64,000 nt of DNA from Martinezella calliandrae. GTDB lineage: Bacteria; Pseudomonadota; Alphaproteobacteria; Rhizobiales; Rhizobiaceae. This document shows positions 1 to 8,530 of this stretch, piece after piece (positions within the stretch are counted from its first letter, which is position 1; each line of letters starts with the position of its first letter). Under the pieces are notes generated by a model. That model did not search any database. It saw nothing but the letters and a program-made list of their open reading frames with translations, and was not told the origin of the DNA. The DNA lies in contig NZ_JARFYN010000001.1 in NCBI RefSeq assembly GCF_030272695.1, positions 124,001-188,000 on the forward strand, given 5' to 3'. The position numbers were made by a program, and so were the translations under genes.

Positions 1-246
1 GACGCACTGCGCGAGGACGCCGGCAAGCGGGTGCCCGAAGACATTTCCGTAGCCGGCTTCGACGATATCCCCATGGCAAGCTGGCCGCATTATGCGCTGA
101 CGACGTCTCGCCGTCCGCTGGACGAGATCGTCACCGTCGTCGTCGGCATGCTGGAAGACAGCTCCTGCCGGCCAGGAAAACCGTCGAGCGTCAAGCGGGT
201 ATCGGGTGGGCTGATCGCCAGGCAGTGGACCGCGCCGCTGAGATAG
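1..246 (+). CDS. LacI-family transcriptional regulator, C-terminal part (5' end outside window)
   Basis: An open frame runs in from the window edge and stops at TAG 244-246. It carries the hallmark of the LacI/PurR effector domain, VPEDISVAGFDDIPMASW, then a TTSRRPLDEIV segment that matches the end of the domain where the operator-linked dimer closes. Only the last 81 residues are present, so the DNA-binding helix-turn-helix is not visible and the ligand cannot be inferred. It runs toward the amidase gene on the opposite strand and ends four bases before that gene's stop. Family assignment is firm; the regulated genes lie upstream of the window. Confidence 0.85.
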   Translation, partial: DALREDAGKRVPEDISVAGFDDIPMASWPHYALTTSRRPLDEIVTVVVGMLEDSSCRPGKPSSVKRVSGGLIARQWTAPLR

Positions 247-249
247 GCC

Positions 250-1413
250 TCACAGCCCTTCCACCAGTTCCAAGAGCGCGCCGTCACTACCGCGGCGGCC
301 GATGACTGACAGCCCTACCGGTCCGCCATCCATCTTTTCGGCCGGCATGGAAATCTGGGGCAGGCTGGCGTGGCCTGCGACAGAGAGGATGCCGAGGGCT
401 TGCTGTCGATAGGCCTCGAATATCTCCCGCGATGAACCCCTTAGCGGCGCGGGACCCGGGGCCGTCGGGATGATCATAACCAGGCCGTCGGCAAGTGCTG
501 CGTCCATTGTCCGCGCAATGTCGCGACGGGTTGCATCGACCCTGGCAAAGGTCTCGTCGCTGATGGATCGCGCCACGGCGAAACGCGAGGCAATGTCTGG
601 ACCGAGTTCGGCGTCATGCGCCTCGACCCAGCCGCCCAACACTTTCCATGCGTCGTAGCCTTGCCAGAAGCGATAGATCTCGGACCGTTCTTCCGGCCCG
701 ACGATCGGCAATGGATCAGTAACGGTGTTGCTGAACCGCGTCGCGATCTTTTCCGCCATCGGCCGCAGCAAGGCGGCAAGTCCCGGATCGACGTCCGTCC
801 AGATATCCGAAGGCAGCCAAGCCACCGAAAAGAACGCCTCGCCTACAAGACCAAGCGCACGGCCGACGCGAACCAACGTTCCGGCATCGCGGGCGAACCA
901 GCCGAGCGTATCGAAACCCGGCCCGAGTGGCACCACGCCAGCCATGTCGACCGCCCCGTGACTGGGCCGCATGCCGAAAATGCCGTTGAAGGAGGCCGGC
1001 AGCCGCACCGAGCCGCCCGTATCCGTCCCCAGCGCGAAATCCACCAGGCCGGCGCCGACCGCGGAAGCGGAGCCGGAGGAAGAGCCACCAGGTACGCGAT
1101 CGGGCGCCGCACTATTCAGCGGCGTGCCGTAATGCGCGTTGGTGCCCATCAGGCTATAGGCAAATTCATCCATATGCGTCTTGCCGGAGAGCACCGCGCC
1201 CTCGGCCAGCAACCGGGCAACGACAGGCGCATGCGCCGCCGCCGGACCATGCGCACGCCGCCAAACCGGATTGCCATTGCCGGTGATCCGCCCTTCGACA
1301 TCGATATTGTCCTTGGCGGCAAACGTGAGCCCGGCCAGCGAGCCGTTGTCCACAGAACGAACGGGCTGCGCGAACAGCTCGATGAAGGCATTGGCGGTAT
1401 CGATCAGGGGCAT
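250..1413 (-). CDS. Amidase (amidase-signature family)
   Basis: Predicted amidase-signature hydrolase of 387 residues. The Ser-cisSer-Lys machinery is visible: Lys in SGKTHMDEFAYSL, then the glycine/serine-rich signature GGSSSGSASAVGAG followed by LGTDTGGSVRLPA, which supplies the cis-Ser and nucleophile Ser. The family hydrolyses C-N bonds of amides, from indoleacetamide to allophanate and glutamyl-tRNA; at under 400 residues this protein lacks the extra C-terminal domain of allophanate hydrolases. The ATG at 1413 is preferred over the GTG at 1422 because GGAAG lies about nine bases upstream of it. The gene is convergent with the LacI fragment. Substrate is not deducible. Confidence 0.85.
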   Translation of the reverse strand: MPLIDTANAFIELFAQPVRSVDNGSLAGLTFAAKDNIDVEGRITGNGNPVWRRAHGPAAAHAPVVARLLAEGAVLSGKTHMDEFAYSLMGTNAHYGTPLNSAAPDRVPGGSSSGSASAVGAGLVDFALGTDTGGSVRLPASFNGIFGMRPSHGAVDMAGVVPLGPGFDTLGWFARDAGTLVRVGRALGLVGEAFFSVAWLPSDIWTDVDPGLAALLRPMAEKIATRFSNTVTDPLPIVGPEERSEIYRFWQGYDAWKVLGGWVEAHDAELGPDIASRFAVARSISDETFARVDATRRDIARTMDAALADGLVMIIPTAPGPAPLRGSSREIFEAYRQQALGILSVAGHASLPQISMPAEKMDGGPVGLSVIGRRGSDGALLELVEGL

Positions 1414-1515
1414 GAAGTGCACTTCCGTGAGGATGAGAACGCGAGGCTAGTCGCATTCCGTCACGCAGACAATGACGACGCGGCCCTCAGATGAGCAATC
1501 TAGTGCTCACTAAAC

Positions 1516-2628
1516 TTAAAGGATACCCCAGCCGCGATAACGCCCGCGTCCGGTCATCTCGCGCACGCCGAGTTCGGCGACCAGATTGAGCGCACCGCGG
1601 GAGGTAACGCCGACATGCCGGGCAACCATGCTGGCGGAGACGATAGGTCGCGAAAGCACAATCTCGATGACGCCGGGCAAGCTGCTGTTCGAGCGCCGAT
1701 CCTTCAGCCGCAGCTCCATCTGTATCTTGGCAAGCGACAGGCGATCGAGCTCCTTCAGACCCGCCTCGGCCGATAGTGCCATAGCGTCAAGAAAAGCCAT
1801 CAGCCGCACGGAACGATCCGACGCGCGGCGACGCTCATGCCGAACAGACTTCAGGCCGGTATTGAGGCAGAAAAGGTGTGACGTGACCTTTCCGCGGCTT
1901 CGAAGATAGGCGCTGACGAGCTGGCTGCCCAACCAATGTTGCCGCCGTAGCGGTTCGAGCCGCTCCCAAGCGTCGAACAACACGGCAGCGCCCAAGGCTG
2001 GCGGCAGGAGATCGGCTTGATGGATGACGGCGCGCCAGTTCTCCAGACGCTCGTTTTCATCCCAATCATCATCCCGAATCAGACCAAGCGGATCGTCCAT
2101 CTTCACTGGCTTGGCTTCCGGGATCCCTCCATCCAGCACCTGGCCGGAGCGGGCGATGACGGCGTCGATCTCGGAAAAATCCATACCGAAATCGTCATCG
2201 TCGTCGTCATCATCGTGTTCCTGCTCTGTTTCCGGCGTCTCCGCAGGCACGGGGCGTAGAGTGACCGTTTCTTCGGCATCGCCGATATCGCCGCTCAAGA
2301 CCGCAAGCCCGGCCGTTCCCAGTCCCCAGTCCGGCTCGGCGTTCCATAGCCGTCGCCGGACGCGCAGCACGGCGTGGGCGATGGTCAATTCATGCGTCGG
2401 CGCGCGAACATCCACATGCGCATCATGCAGCACCAGATCTTCGATATGCACCAGCTCACCACTGACCCAGAGCGCAGCGACAGCATCGAAAAAATGACCG
2501 CGCTCACGAAAACCGTCGCCGACCACGTGGCGCAACACCCGCTCATCCAACCGCGCAAGCATATCCTCTGCCCTGGTCATCGCAGGAAGAAGCGTCGTCA
2601 GCGGTAGGGCGGCAAGATCATATCGCAT
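1516..2628 (-). CDS. RHE_PE00001/DUF1612-type protein with C-terminal helix-turn-helix
   Basis: A 370-residue protein that I recognise as the RHE_PE00001 (DUF1612) family, found mostly in Rhizobiales and often on plasmids. The N-terminal part (RAEDMLARLDERVLRHVVGDGF, then HIEDLVLHDAHVDVR) is the family's conserved region. The middle contains an unusual run of eight aspartates after an E-rich stretch, probably a flexible acidic linker. The C-terminus reads as a winged-helix-like module (SRPIVSASMVARHVGVTSRGALNLVAELG). These proteins resemble Fic/filamentation-linked DNA-binding proteins but have no demonstrated role. Start is ATG 2628; a GTG at 2637 is in frame. Function unknown; DNA binding is inferred from the C-terminal helices. 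Confidence 0.8.
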   Translation of the reverse strand: MRYDLAALPLTTLLPAMTRAEDMLARLDERVLRHVVGDGFRERGHFFDAVAALWVSGELVHIEDLVLHDAHVDVRAPTHELTIAHAVLRVRRRLWNAEPDWGLGTAGLAVLSGDIGDAEETVTLRPVPAETPETEQEHDDDDDDDDFGMDFSEIDAVIARSGQVLDGGIPEAKPVKMDDPLGLIRDDDWDENERLENWRAVIHQADLLPPALGAAVLFDAWERLEPLRRQHWLGSQLVSAYLRSRGKVTSHLFCLNTGLKSVRHERRRASDRSVRLMAFLDAMALSAEAGLKELDRLSLAKIQMELRLKDRRSNSSLPGVIEIVLSRPIVSASMVARHVGVTSRGALNLVAELGVREMTGRGRYRGWGIL

Positions 2629-2733
2629 TGGAATCACATGATCGATTCTGTCTTGCGGAAGGTAACACCGCCGATCGCATCGCGATAGAAAGCTGCCTCT
2701 TTCAACTGTGGACTGCCCTCACTATTTTTCTTC

Positions 2734-2764
2734 TTGACCTTCCAGTTACAGGAAGGTTCATAAA
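2734..2764 (+). promoter_or_regulatory. CueR/HmrR-type copper promoter
   Basis: A -35 TTGACC at 2734-2739 and a -10 CATAAA at 2759-2764 are separated by 19 bp, the overlong spacer typical of MerR-family promoters. Inside sits the dyad ACCTTCC-N7-GGAAGGT (2737-2757), the standard Cu(I) MerR operator. It lies 37 bases before the copper ATPase start, and the matching regulator is encoded just downstream of that gene. Confidence 0.85.
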
Positions 2765-2800
2765 GCCTTCCGACGCCCTCTCTGGGCAAAGGAGTTTTAT

Positions 2801-5308
2801 ATGGCATTGCATGACGAGCACGATCATAGCCATCACGGCCACGGTCAGCACCACCATCGCGGCACTCCCTCTGAGGATATGGTTATCCGCGACCCCGTCT
2901 GCGGCATGACCGTGGACCCGAACGCCGGCAAGCCGTCGCTGGATTATATGGGCCGCACATTTCATTTCTGCGGCAATGGATGCCGCACGAAATTCATAGC
3001 CGCCCCGGAAAATTATCTCACCGCCACGGACCTCACCTGCGGCATGACGGTCGATCGCGCCACCGCGCGCCATTTCCTGAAGCATGAAGGTGAGAAATTC
3101 TATTTCTGCTCCGCCGGCTGCAAGTCCAAGTTCGAGGCGGTTCCATCAGCCTATCTCAATGGCAGCGGACCGGCACCGAAGCCGATGCCGAAGGGCTCGC
3201 TCTATACCTGCCCGATGCACCCCGAGGTCGTCAGCGACCACCCCGGCGACTGCCCGAAATGCGGCATGGCGCTGGAGCCCATGGGCTTGCCCTCCGCCGA
3301 CGAAGGCCCGAACCCGGAGCTGATCGATTTCAGTCGCCGGCTTTGGATCAGCGCGGCCCTGTCGCTGCCACTGCTCATTATCGGTATGGGTCCGATGATC
3401 GGCCTGCCTTTCCGCGACTGGATCGGCGATCCTATCGCCACATGGGTCGAACTTTTCCTTGCGACGCCAGTCGTGCTCTGGGCGGCCCTGCCCTTCTTCC
3501 GCCGCGCGTGGACTTCGCTCGCCAATCGTAGCCCGAATATGTGGACGCTGATCGGCCTTGGTGTCGGAACGGCCTATCTCTACAGCCTTGTGGCGACGCT
3601 CGCGCCCGGTATTTTCCCGATGAGCTTTCGCGGGCACGGCGAAGCTGTGCCAGTCTATTTCGAAGCCGCTTCGGTGATCGTCGCTCTGGTTTTTGTGGGC
3701 CAAGTGCTGGAATTGAAGGCGCGTGAGCGCACCGGCTCGGCGATCCGCGCCCTGCTCGACCTCGCGCCCAAGACCGCGCGCCGTATCGGCACCGACGGCA
3801 GCGAGACCGATGTGCCCGTCGACGAGGTCCAGGCCGGCGACCGGCTGCGCGTGCGTCCCGGCGAGCGCGTGCCGGTGGACGGTTCCGTTGTCGACGGACA
3901 GACGACCATCGACGAATCGATGATCACTGGCGAGCCGCTGCCGGTCGAAAAGACCCAAGGTGACGCGCTGACCGGCGGCACGATCAACAAGAACGGCACC
4001 CTGATTATGATCGCAGAAAAGGTCGGTGCTGAAACGACGCTGTCGCGCATCGTCGAGCTGGTCGCTAAGGCGCAGAGGTCTCGCGCGCCGATACAGACGA
4101 TGGTCGACCGTGTTTCGGCCGTCTTCGTGCCGGCCGTCGTGGCCGCCGCCATCATAGCCTTTGCGGTCTGGGCCTTTGTCGGACCGGAGCCGACGCTGGC
4201 GCATGCGCTGCTTGCCGCCGTCGCCGTCCTGATCATCGCCTGCCCGTGCGCATTGGGACTTGCGACGCCGATGTCAATCATGATCGCCACTGGCCGGGGC
4301 GCGCAGGAAGGCGTGCTGGTGCGCGACGCCGAGGCGCTGGAGCGCTTCGCCAAGGTCGATACGCTGATCGTCGACAAGACCGGCACATTGACAGAGGGTA
4401 GACCGAACCTGACCGATGTCATCCCTGCCGCCGGGGTGGACGAAACCCTCCTGCTTTCGCTTGCCGCTAGCCTCGAACGCGGCTCCGAACATCCGCTGGC
4501 CGAGGCGATTGTCGCGGGCGCGAAGGAGCGCGGCGCGAGCTTAGTCGATATATCCGGCTTCGTGGCGAAGACAGGCAAGGGCGTGGAGGGCAGCGCAGGC
4601 GATACGGCAATCGCCCTCGGCAATGCCGCAATGATGGCCGATCTCGGTATTGCGACCGACCCGCTGCAAGTGGAGACCAAGCGCCTGAGCGGTGATGGCA
4701 AGACTGTGATGTTCGTCGCCTTTAACGGTCAATTGGCGGGCCTCGTTGCCGTCACCGACCAGATCAAGCCGACAACGTCGCCCGCCATCAAAGCGCTGCA
4801 TGAAAGTGGCTTGAAAATCATCATGGCGACCGGTGACAACGCCCAGACCGCCAAGGCCGTCGCTGCCCATCTCGGCATCGACGAAGTGCGGGCCGATATG
4901 CTGCCGGAAGGCAAGAAGGCGCTAATCGACGAGCTGCGGGCCAAAGGCAACGTGGTTGCTATGGCCGGCGACGGCGTCAACGACGCACCGGCACTGGCCG
5001 CGGCCGATGTCGGCATCGCCATGGGCACCGGCGCCGATGTTGCGATGGAAAGTGCCGGCATCACCCTGGTGAAGGGCGACCTAAACGGCATCGTCCGGGC
5101 GCGGCATCTTTCGGAAGCCACGATTCGCAACATCAAGCAAAACCTGGCCTTCGCCTTCGGTTATAATGCTCTCGGCGTGCCGCTCGCCGCGGGCATACTC
5201 TACCCCGTCTTCGGCCTGTTACTTTCGCCGATGATCGCGGCTGCGGCCATGAGCCTGTCCTCCGTCTCGGTCATCGCCAACGCGCTGCGACTGAGACAGG
5301 CAAAATAA
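2801..5308 (+). CDS. copA: Copper-translocating P1B-type ATPase with tandem YHS domains
   Basis: Inner-membrane P-type ATPase of 835 residues, predicted to export Cu(I). Key motifs: CPC in transmembrane segment 6 ([13 protein letters not shown], near residue 480), phosphorylation loop DKTGTLT (about 525), SEHPLAEAI nucleotide-binding HP, and hinge GDGVNDAPA (about 723). The N-terminus is unusual: a histidine-rich leader ([16 protein letters not shown]), two YHS-type metal domains ([10 protein letters not shown]...FHFCGNGC and LTCGMTVDR...FYFCSAGC), then a heavy-metal-binding zinc-ribbon-like motif (YTCPMHP...CPKCGM). Classical ferredoxin-like GMTCxxC domains are absent. It is followed 11 bases later by the Cu(I) MerR regulator and driven by the MerR-type promoter at 2734-2764. 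Confidence 0.95.
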   Translation: MALHDEHDHSHHGHGQHHHRGTPSEDMVIRDPVCGMTVDPNAGKPSLDYMGRTFHFCGNGCRTKFIAAPENYLTATDLTCGMTVDRATARHFLKHEGEKFYFCSAGCKSKFEAVPSAYLNGSGPAPKPMPKGSLYTCPMHPEVVSDHPGDCPKCGMALEPMGLPSADEGPNPELIDFSRRLWISAALSLPLLIIGMGPMIGLPFRDWIGDPIATWVELFLATPVVLWAALPFFRRAWTSLANRSPNMWTLIGLGVGTAYLYSLVATLAPGIFPMSFRGHGEAVPVYFEAASVIVALVFVGQVLELKARERTGSAIRALLDLAPKTARRIGTDGSETDVPVDEVQAGDRLRVRPGERVPVDGSVVDGQTTIDESMITGEPLPVEKTQGDALTGGTINKNGTLIMIAEKVGAETTLSRIVELVAKAQRSRAPIQTMVDRVSAVFVPAVVAAAIIAFAVWAFVGPEPTLAHALLAAVAVLIIACPCALGLATPMSIMIATGRGAQEGVLVRDAEALERFAKVDTLIVDKTGTLTEGRPNLTDVIPAAGVDETLLLSLAASLERGSEHPLAEAIVAGAKERGASLVDISGFVAKTGKGVEGSAGDTAIALGNAAMMADLGIATDPLQVETKRLSGDGKTVMFVAFNGQLAGLVAVTDQIKPTTSPAIKALHESGLKIIMATGDNAQTAKAVAAHLGIDEVRADMLPEGKKALIDELRAKGNVVAMAGDGVNDAPALAAADVGIAMGTGADVAMESAGITLVKGDLNGIVRARHLSEATIRNIKQNLAFAFGYNALGVPLAAGILYPVFGLLLSPMIAAAAMSLSSVSVIANALRLRQAK

Positions 5309-5319
5309 GGAGAATCTCC

Positions 5320-5706
5320 ATGAATATCGGCGAAGCATCGTGCCGTTCTGGCCTGCCGGCTAAGACGATTCGCTATTACGAGGATATCGGCCTGATCCAA
5401 CCCGATCGCGGCGGCAACGGCTACCGCGATTATGGCTCCGACGACGTACACAAGCTGCGCTTCCTGCACCGCTCCCGCAGTCTCGGCTTCTCTGTCGACG
5501 AGTGTCGGCAACTGCTGGCGCTCTATGAAGACAAAAGCCGCGCCAGCGCCGACGTCAAGGAGATCGCCACATCGAAGCTCGGCGAGATCGACCGCAAGAT
5601 CCGCGAACTGAGCGAACTGCGCCTCACGCTGGAACATCTGGTGCATGCCTGCCATGGCAACGAGCGGCCGGACTGTCCGATCCTCGAGGAGTTGTCTGAG
5701 GGGTGA
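5320..5706 (+). CDS. cueR: Cu(I)-responsive MerR-family regulator (CueR/HmrR)
   Basis: 128-residue MerR-family activator. The N-terminus MNIGEASCRSGLPAKTIRYYEDIGLI is the MerR winged helix-turn-helix, followed by a coiled dimerisation helix (LEHLVHACHGNERPDCPILEEL). The C-terminal cysteine pair CHGNERPDC is the Cu(I)/Ag(I) site that separates CueR/HmrR from other MerR proteins. Starts with ATG and a good AAGGAGA upstream, 11 bases after the ATPase, so the two form an operon. It should bend the overlong-spacer promoter at 2734-2764 when loaded with Cu(I), giving feedback control of efflux. Confidence 0.92.
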   Translation: MNIGEASCRSGLPAKTIRYYEDIGLIQPDRGGNGYRDYGSDDVHKLRFLHRSRSLGFSVDECRQLLALYEDKSRASADVKEIATSKLGEIDRKIRELSELRLTLEHLVHACHGNERPDCPILEELSEG

Positions 5707-5956
5707 AGTTGCCGAACCGCCCTCGCTCTTCGAGGCTCCGGCTCCAGCCCCCACACCTCAGAGTGAGGGCTGATCTTCTCGCAAGCCACTCTGACCTGCC
5801 CTCGCGTTATTCTGAGCTTGCCGAAAGAGGACAAGCAGCAGCAGCTCTGACGCATTTCCGCTACACTGTCTCCGCCTCATCCTGAGGTAGACAGGCAATG
5901 AAGCGTTAGCGGAGGCGACTAGGCCTCGAAGGACGAGGCGGCCGCCGCCCCTATCT
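5707..5956. repeat. Intergenic region with Rhizobium-type palindromic repeat
   Basis: No gene is apparent in these 250 bases between the convergent copper operon and the thiolase. The part from about 5876 to 5941 has CCTCATCCTGAGGTAG at one end and GCCTCGAAGGACGAGG at the other, the ends of a short palindromic repeat that I recognise as widespread in Rhizobium intergenic DNA. The block at 5755-5775 (ACCTCAGAGTGAGGGCT) is also partly self-complementary. The folded RNA could act as a bidirectional terminator. No T-run is seen. Confidence 0.5.
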
Positions 5957-7147
5957 TTAGTTTACCCTCTCCACCGCAATCGCCGTCGCCTCGCCGCCGC
6001 CGATGCAGAGTGCAGCGACACCACGCTTCGCGCCTTGGCGCTCCAGCGCATGCAGCAGCGTCACGATCAACCGCGCGCCGGTGGCGCCAATGGGATGACC
6101 CAACGCACAGGCGCCGCCGTTGATGTTGAGGCGGTCACGATCGATGCCGAGATCCTTGGCGGCGGCCATGGCGACGACGGCGAAGGCTTCGTTGATCTCG
6201 AAGAGGTCGACATCGCCGACCTTCCAGCCGGTCTTGTCCAATACCTTGCGGATCGCGGGGATCGGCGCCGTCGTGTACCAGGCGGGTTCCTGGCTGTGGG
6301 TGGCATGCGCCTTGATCTCGGCGAGGATCGGCAGTCCTTCGCGCTCAGCAATCGAGCGTCGCGTCAGGACCAGGGCAGCCGCGCCATCAGCATTGGCAGA
6401 AGCGCTGGCCGCGGTGATCGTACCGTCCTTGCGGAATGCCGGCTTCAGGGTTGGAATTTTCTCCGGCGAAACCTTCTGCGGATGCTCGTCCTTGGCAATC
6501 GTCATCGGTCCGCCCTTTGCGGCGACCGAAATCGGTGTGATCTCGGCCTCGAACGCCCCCGTCTCGATCGCCCTGCGTGCTCGCGTCAGCGTCTCGACGG
6601 CATAGTTATCCTGATCGTCGCGGCTGAACTGATAGGCCTCGACCGCCATCTCGCCGAAATCACCCATCGAGCGGCCTTTTTCATAGGCGTCTTCCAGACC
6701 GTCGAGCATCATGTGGTCGAAGATGCGGTCATGGCCCATCCGGTAGCCACCCCTTGCCTTAGCAAGCAGGTAGGGCGCGTTCGACATCGACTCCATGCCG
6801 CCGGAGACCGCGATCGAGGCGGAGCCGGCAAGGATCAGGTCATGCGCCAGCATGGTCGCCTTCATGCCCGAACCGCACACCTTGTTGATCGTCGTGGCGC
6901 CGATCGCATCCGGCAATCCGGCGCCTCGCGCCGCCTGTCGCGCCGGTGCCTGCCCCTGGCCCGCCGGCAGCACGCAACCGAACAGTACCTCGTCCACTTT
7001 CTCCGCAGACAATCCAGCACGCTCCAAGGCAGCACGGATGACGTGAGAACCGAGTTCCGGCGCTTGCAACGGTGACAATTCGCCTTGGAAACGGCCGAGT
7101 GGCGTGCGCGTAGCGGAGACGATAACGACAGGATCAGTGACAGACAT
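5957..7147 (-). CDS. Acetyl-CoA acetyltransferase (thiolase)
   Basis: Thiolase II type enzyme, 396 residues, condensing or cleaving acetoacetyl-CoA. The acylated cysteine is in NKVCGSGMKA, the conserved NEAFAVV loop follows, and the two C-terminal catalytic positions are in GGACALGHPIGATGAR (His) and CIGGGEATA (Cys). The last two motifs differ slightly from the usual GGAIALGHPLG and CIGGGMG, but catalytic residues are kept. ATG 7147 is preferred to the upstream in-frame codon at 7168 because GAGGAG lies seven bases before it. It stands alone; probable roles are polyhydroxybutyrate or butanoate metabolism. Confidence 0.92.
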   Translation of the reverse strand: MSVTDPVVIVSATRTPLGRFQGELSPLQAPELGSHVIRAALERAGLSAEKVDEVLFGCVLPAGQGQAPARQAARGAGLPDAIGATTINKVCGSGMKATMLAHDLILAGSASIAVSGGMESMSNAPYLLAKARGGYRMGHDRIFDHMMLDGLEDAYEKGRSMGDFGEMAVEAYQFSRDDQDNYAVETLTRARRAIETGAFEAEITPISVAAKGGPMTIAKDEHPQKVSPEKIPTLKPAFRKDGTITAASASANADGAAALVLTRRSIAEREGLPILAEIKAHATHSQEPAWYTTAPIPAIRKVLDKTGWKVGDVDLFEINEAFAVVAMAAAKDLGIDRDRLNINGGACALGHPIGATGARLIVTLLHALERQGAKRGVAALCIGGGEATAIAVERVN

Positions 7148-7310
7148 GATGCTCCTCGCAATCTGCAAGTTAAGTGATCGCTGTTATTGCTAGCACGTTA
7201 GATGATGTTCGTCATGTAAATAAGTCGAAAAATATCTGTTCGGGCAAATCATGTCCGCAATAGCCGATCAAAAAATTGCCCGATCATTGTCCTCTTGGCC
7301 GCCATGCGCT

Positions 7311-7574
7311 ATGGATATTCCCAAATCAAAAAATGGATATACCGTGCCACTCTACATCAAAGACGATGCTATCGACCGATTGGCGCGGCGCTACCAGGCG
7401 CTGACGAAAACCTCCACCAAAACCGAAGCAGTGCGGCTAGCATTGCAGAGAGCGCTGGACGAGGAGCTTACCAAGCCATCGCTTGCCGATGTCGCCGTCG
7501 CCTTCTGCCGTCAGCTCAAACAAAAGACGGGCGGCGGAGCTGAGACAGATGCCAGCCAATCGCGGGATGCCTGA
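7311..7574 (+). CDS. VapB-like antitoxin (ribbon/helix type)
   Basis: Small protein of 87 residues (107 if it starts at 7251). The segment VPLYIKDDAIDRLARRYQALTKTSTKTEAVRLALQRALDEEL matches the short antitoxin family that pairs with VapC toxins: a DNA-binding beta strand, then helix K(T/S)EAVRLAL. Its stop overlaps the ATG of the PIN-domain gene by one base (TGATG), the usual layout for translational coupling of antitoxin before toxin. I prefer ATG 7311 because residues encoded before it do not resemble the family, though neither start has a good ribosome site. Expected to bind VapC and autorepress. Confidence 0.78.
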   Translation: MDIPKSKNGYTVPLYIKDDAIDRLARRYQALTKTSTKTEAVRLALQRALDEELTKPSLADVAVAFCRQLKQKTGGGAETDASQSRDA

Positions 7575-7969
7575 TGTTCATCGATGCTTCGGTACTTGCT
7601 GCGATGATGACCAATGAGGATGATGCGCGCGATTTTGCCGCGCGCATGCAGGCCGATGGGACGCGAATGACCTCACCCTCGGCAGTGGCGCAGGCGGCCA
7701 TCCACGCCGCCGCCACGCTCAATCTGTCTCTTGCCGATGCCAGCGACGCGATGAGAACATTCCTGACGCTGATGAACATTCAACTGTTGGCGACGCCCCC
7801 GCGCGCCGCCTTTCTCGCGCTCGAAGCCTATGAGCGTTTCGGAAAAGGCCGTCATCCCGCCGATCTCGATTTGGACGACTGCATGACCTATGCCTGCGCC
7901 CGCTATTATCGGCAGCCGCTATTGGCGAAAGGCGACCAGTTCGGCCGGACGGATATCGGCATGGCCTAG
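7574..7969 (+). CDS. VapC-like PIN-domain protein, second catalytic acid replaced
   Basis: 131-residue PIN-domain protein coupled to the preceding antitoxin gene by TGATG. PIN ribonucleases use four acidic residues. Here Asp4 (MFIDAS), the DD of LDLDDCMTYACAR (about residues 95-96) and Asp in KGDQFGRTDI are present. The position normally occupied by Glu (near residue 40, in S-x-x-x-x-E) is Gln40 (SPSAVAQAAI), read as CAG. If the alignment is right, metal coordination is weakened and toxicity may be lost. Otherwise length and motifs fit a VapC toxin that would cleave tRNA or rRNA. Function as an active toxin is therefore uncertain. Confidence 0.8.
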   Translation: MFIDASVLAAMMTNEDDARDFAARMQADGTRMTSPSAVAQAAIHAAATLNLSLADASDAMRTFLTLMNIQLLATPPRAAFLALEAYERFGKGRHPADLDLDDCMTYACARYYRQPLLAKGDQFGRTDIGMA

Positions 7970-7985
7970 CCCGCCCGCATCGAAA

Positions 7986-8297
7986 CTACCACCCGGGGCA
8001 ATGCGAGGTCGGACCGGCGGCGTATGTATTCGAAACGCCGACGGAGTTCGGCGCTGCGGCGCATTGCAGCCTCGTAATCGCATCGCCGGCGCGGATTGGA
8101 CCGGTCACCGACGGATCGGTGTTGATCGTGCCATCCGGAAGAATCGCGTCCTTGGAATGATCGACGAAGCCAGCGTCGGTCTGCATTGCCTGCGCGTCGA
8201 AGGTTGCGGTGCGATGCTTGTGTGCGGAACCCGCCAAAGCGGCACTAGTGGACACGCCGACGACGATGGCGGAGATGGTAAGAGCCTTGAGCAGCAT
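7986..8297 (-). CDS. Small secreted protein of unknown function
   Basis: 103-residue protein starting with a clear Sec signal peptide (MLLKALTISAIVVGVSTSAALAG, cleavage after ALA expected), so periplasmic or exported. The mature part has no motif I recognise; it contains DILPDG-like acidic stretches (DAILPDGTINTDPS) and two cysteines (LQC and SHC near the C-terminus) that could pair. ATG 8297 is backed by AGGAGG eight bases upstream. A TATATATATATG tract lies just upstream at about 8330-8341. It is convergent with the vapBC pair. Real gene probable; role unknown. Confidence 0.7.
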   Translation of the reverse strand: MLLKALTISAIVVGVSTSAALAGSAHKHRTATFDAQAMQTDAGFVDHSKDAILPDGTINTDPSVTGPIRAGDAITRLQCAAAPNSVGVSNTYAAGPTSHCPGW

Positions 8298-8399
8298 GGC
8301 ACGTGCCTCCTGTGGAGTTGAAACCCACTATATATATATGAATCACGAAGGTATTTTACACCATCGCGAGAGCCGACGTCACGCTGGTTTGATCGGCAA

Positions 8400-8524
8400 T
8401 CACGCCATAACAATATCGGTATGAACAAAATCATAGCCCTTGGTTAACACGGGCAAATCAAGAGCCTGCACGCAAGCATAGGCAAAGCAGTCGCCGAATA
8501 TAACGCCTGCAATTTCAACAACGC
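8400..8524 (-). pseudogene. Relic of a second vapC (C-terminal PIN fragment)
   Basis: Reading the minus strand from 8524 to TGA 8402-8400 gives a clean PIN-domain tail: FGDCFAYACVQALDLPVL, then TKGYDFVHTDIVMA and stop. This has the GDCFAYA helix and the K-G-x-D-F-x-x-T-D-I end typical of VapC toxins. There is no start codon or N-terminal half; the fragment begins directly behind the MFS exporter stop (8531). It is related to, but clearly different from, the intact PIN protein at 7574-7969 (FGDCFAYAC against LDDCMTYAC), so it is the remnant of a separate toxin gene, not a local duplication. Confidence 0.8.
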
Positions 8525-8530
8525 CCTCGA

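Noticed and set aside
616..1494. Long open frame (292 codons) opposite the amidase gene
   Set aside because: It mirrors the codons of the amidase on the other strand, has arginine/histidine-rich composition typical of antisense frames in GC-rich DNA and no recognisable domain.
2189..2216. GAC/GAT repeat considered as a tandem-repeat array
   Set aside because: It is short and simply encodes the aspartate run of the DUF1612 protein.
3146..4204. 352-codon frame opposite the copper ATPase
   Set aside because: Antisense to a clearly conserved P-type ATPase core; composition is that of a shadow frame.
5707..5885. Short frames after the copper regulator (60 codons)
   Set aside because: Lie in repeat-rich intergenic DNA, arginine/serine-rich, no ribosome site.
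8328..8341. TATATATATATG tract considered as an origin or unwinding element
   Set aside because: Too short and isolated, with no neighbouring iterons or DnaA-like boxes; more likely part of the small secreted protein's promoter.
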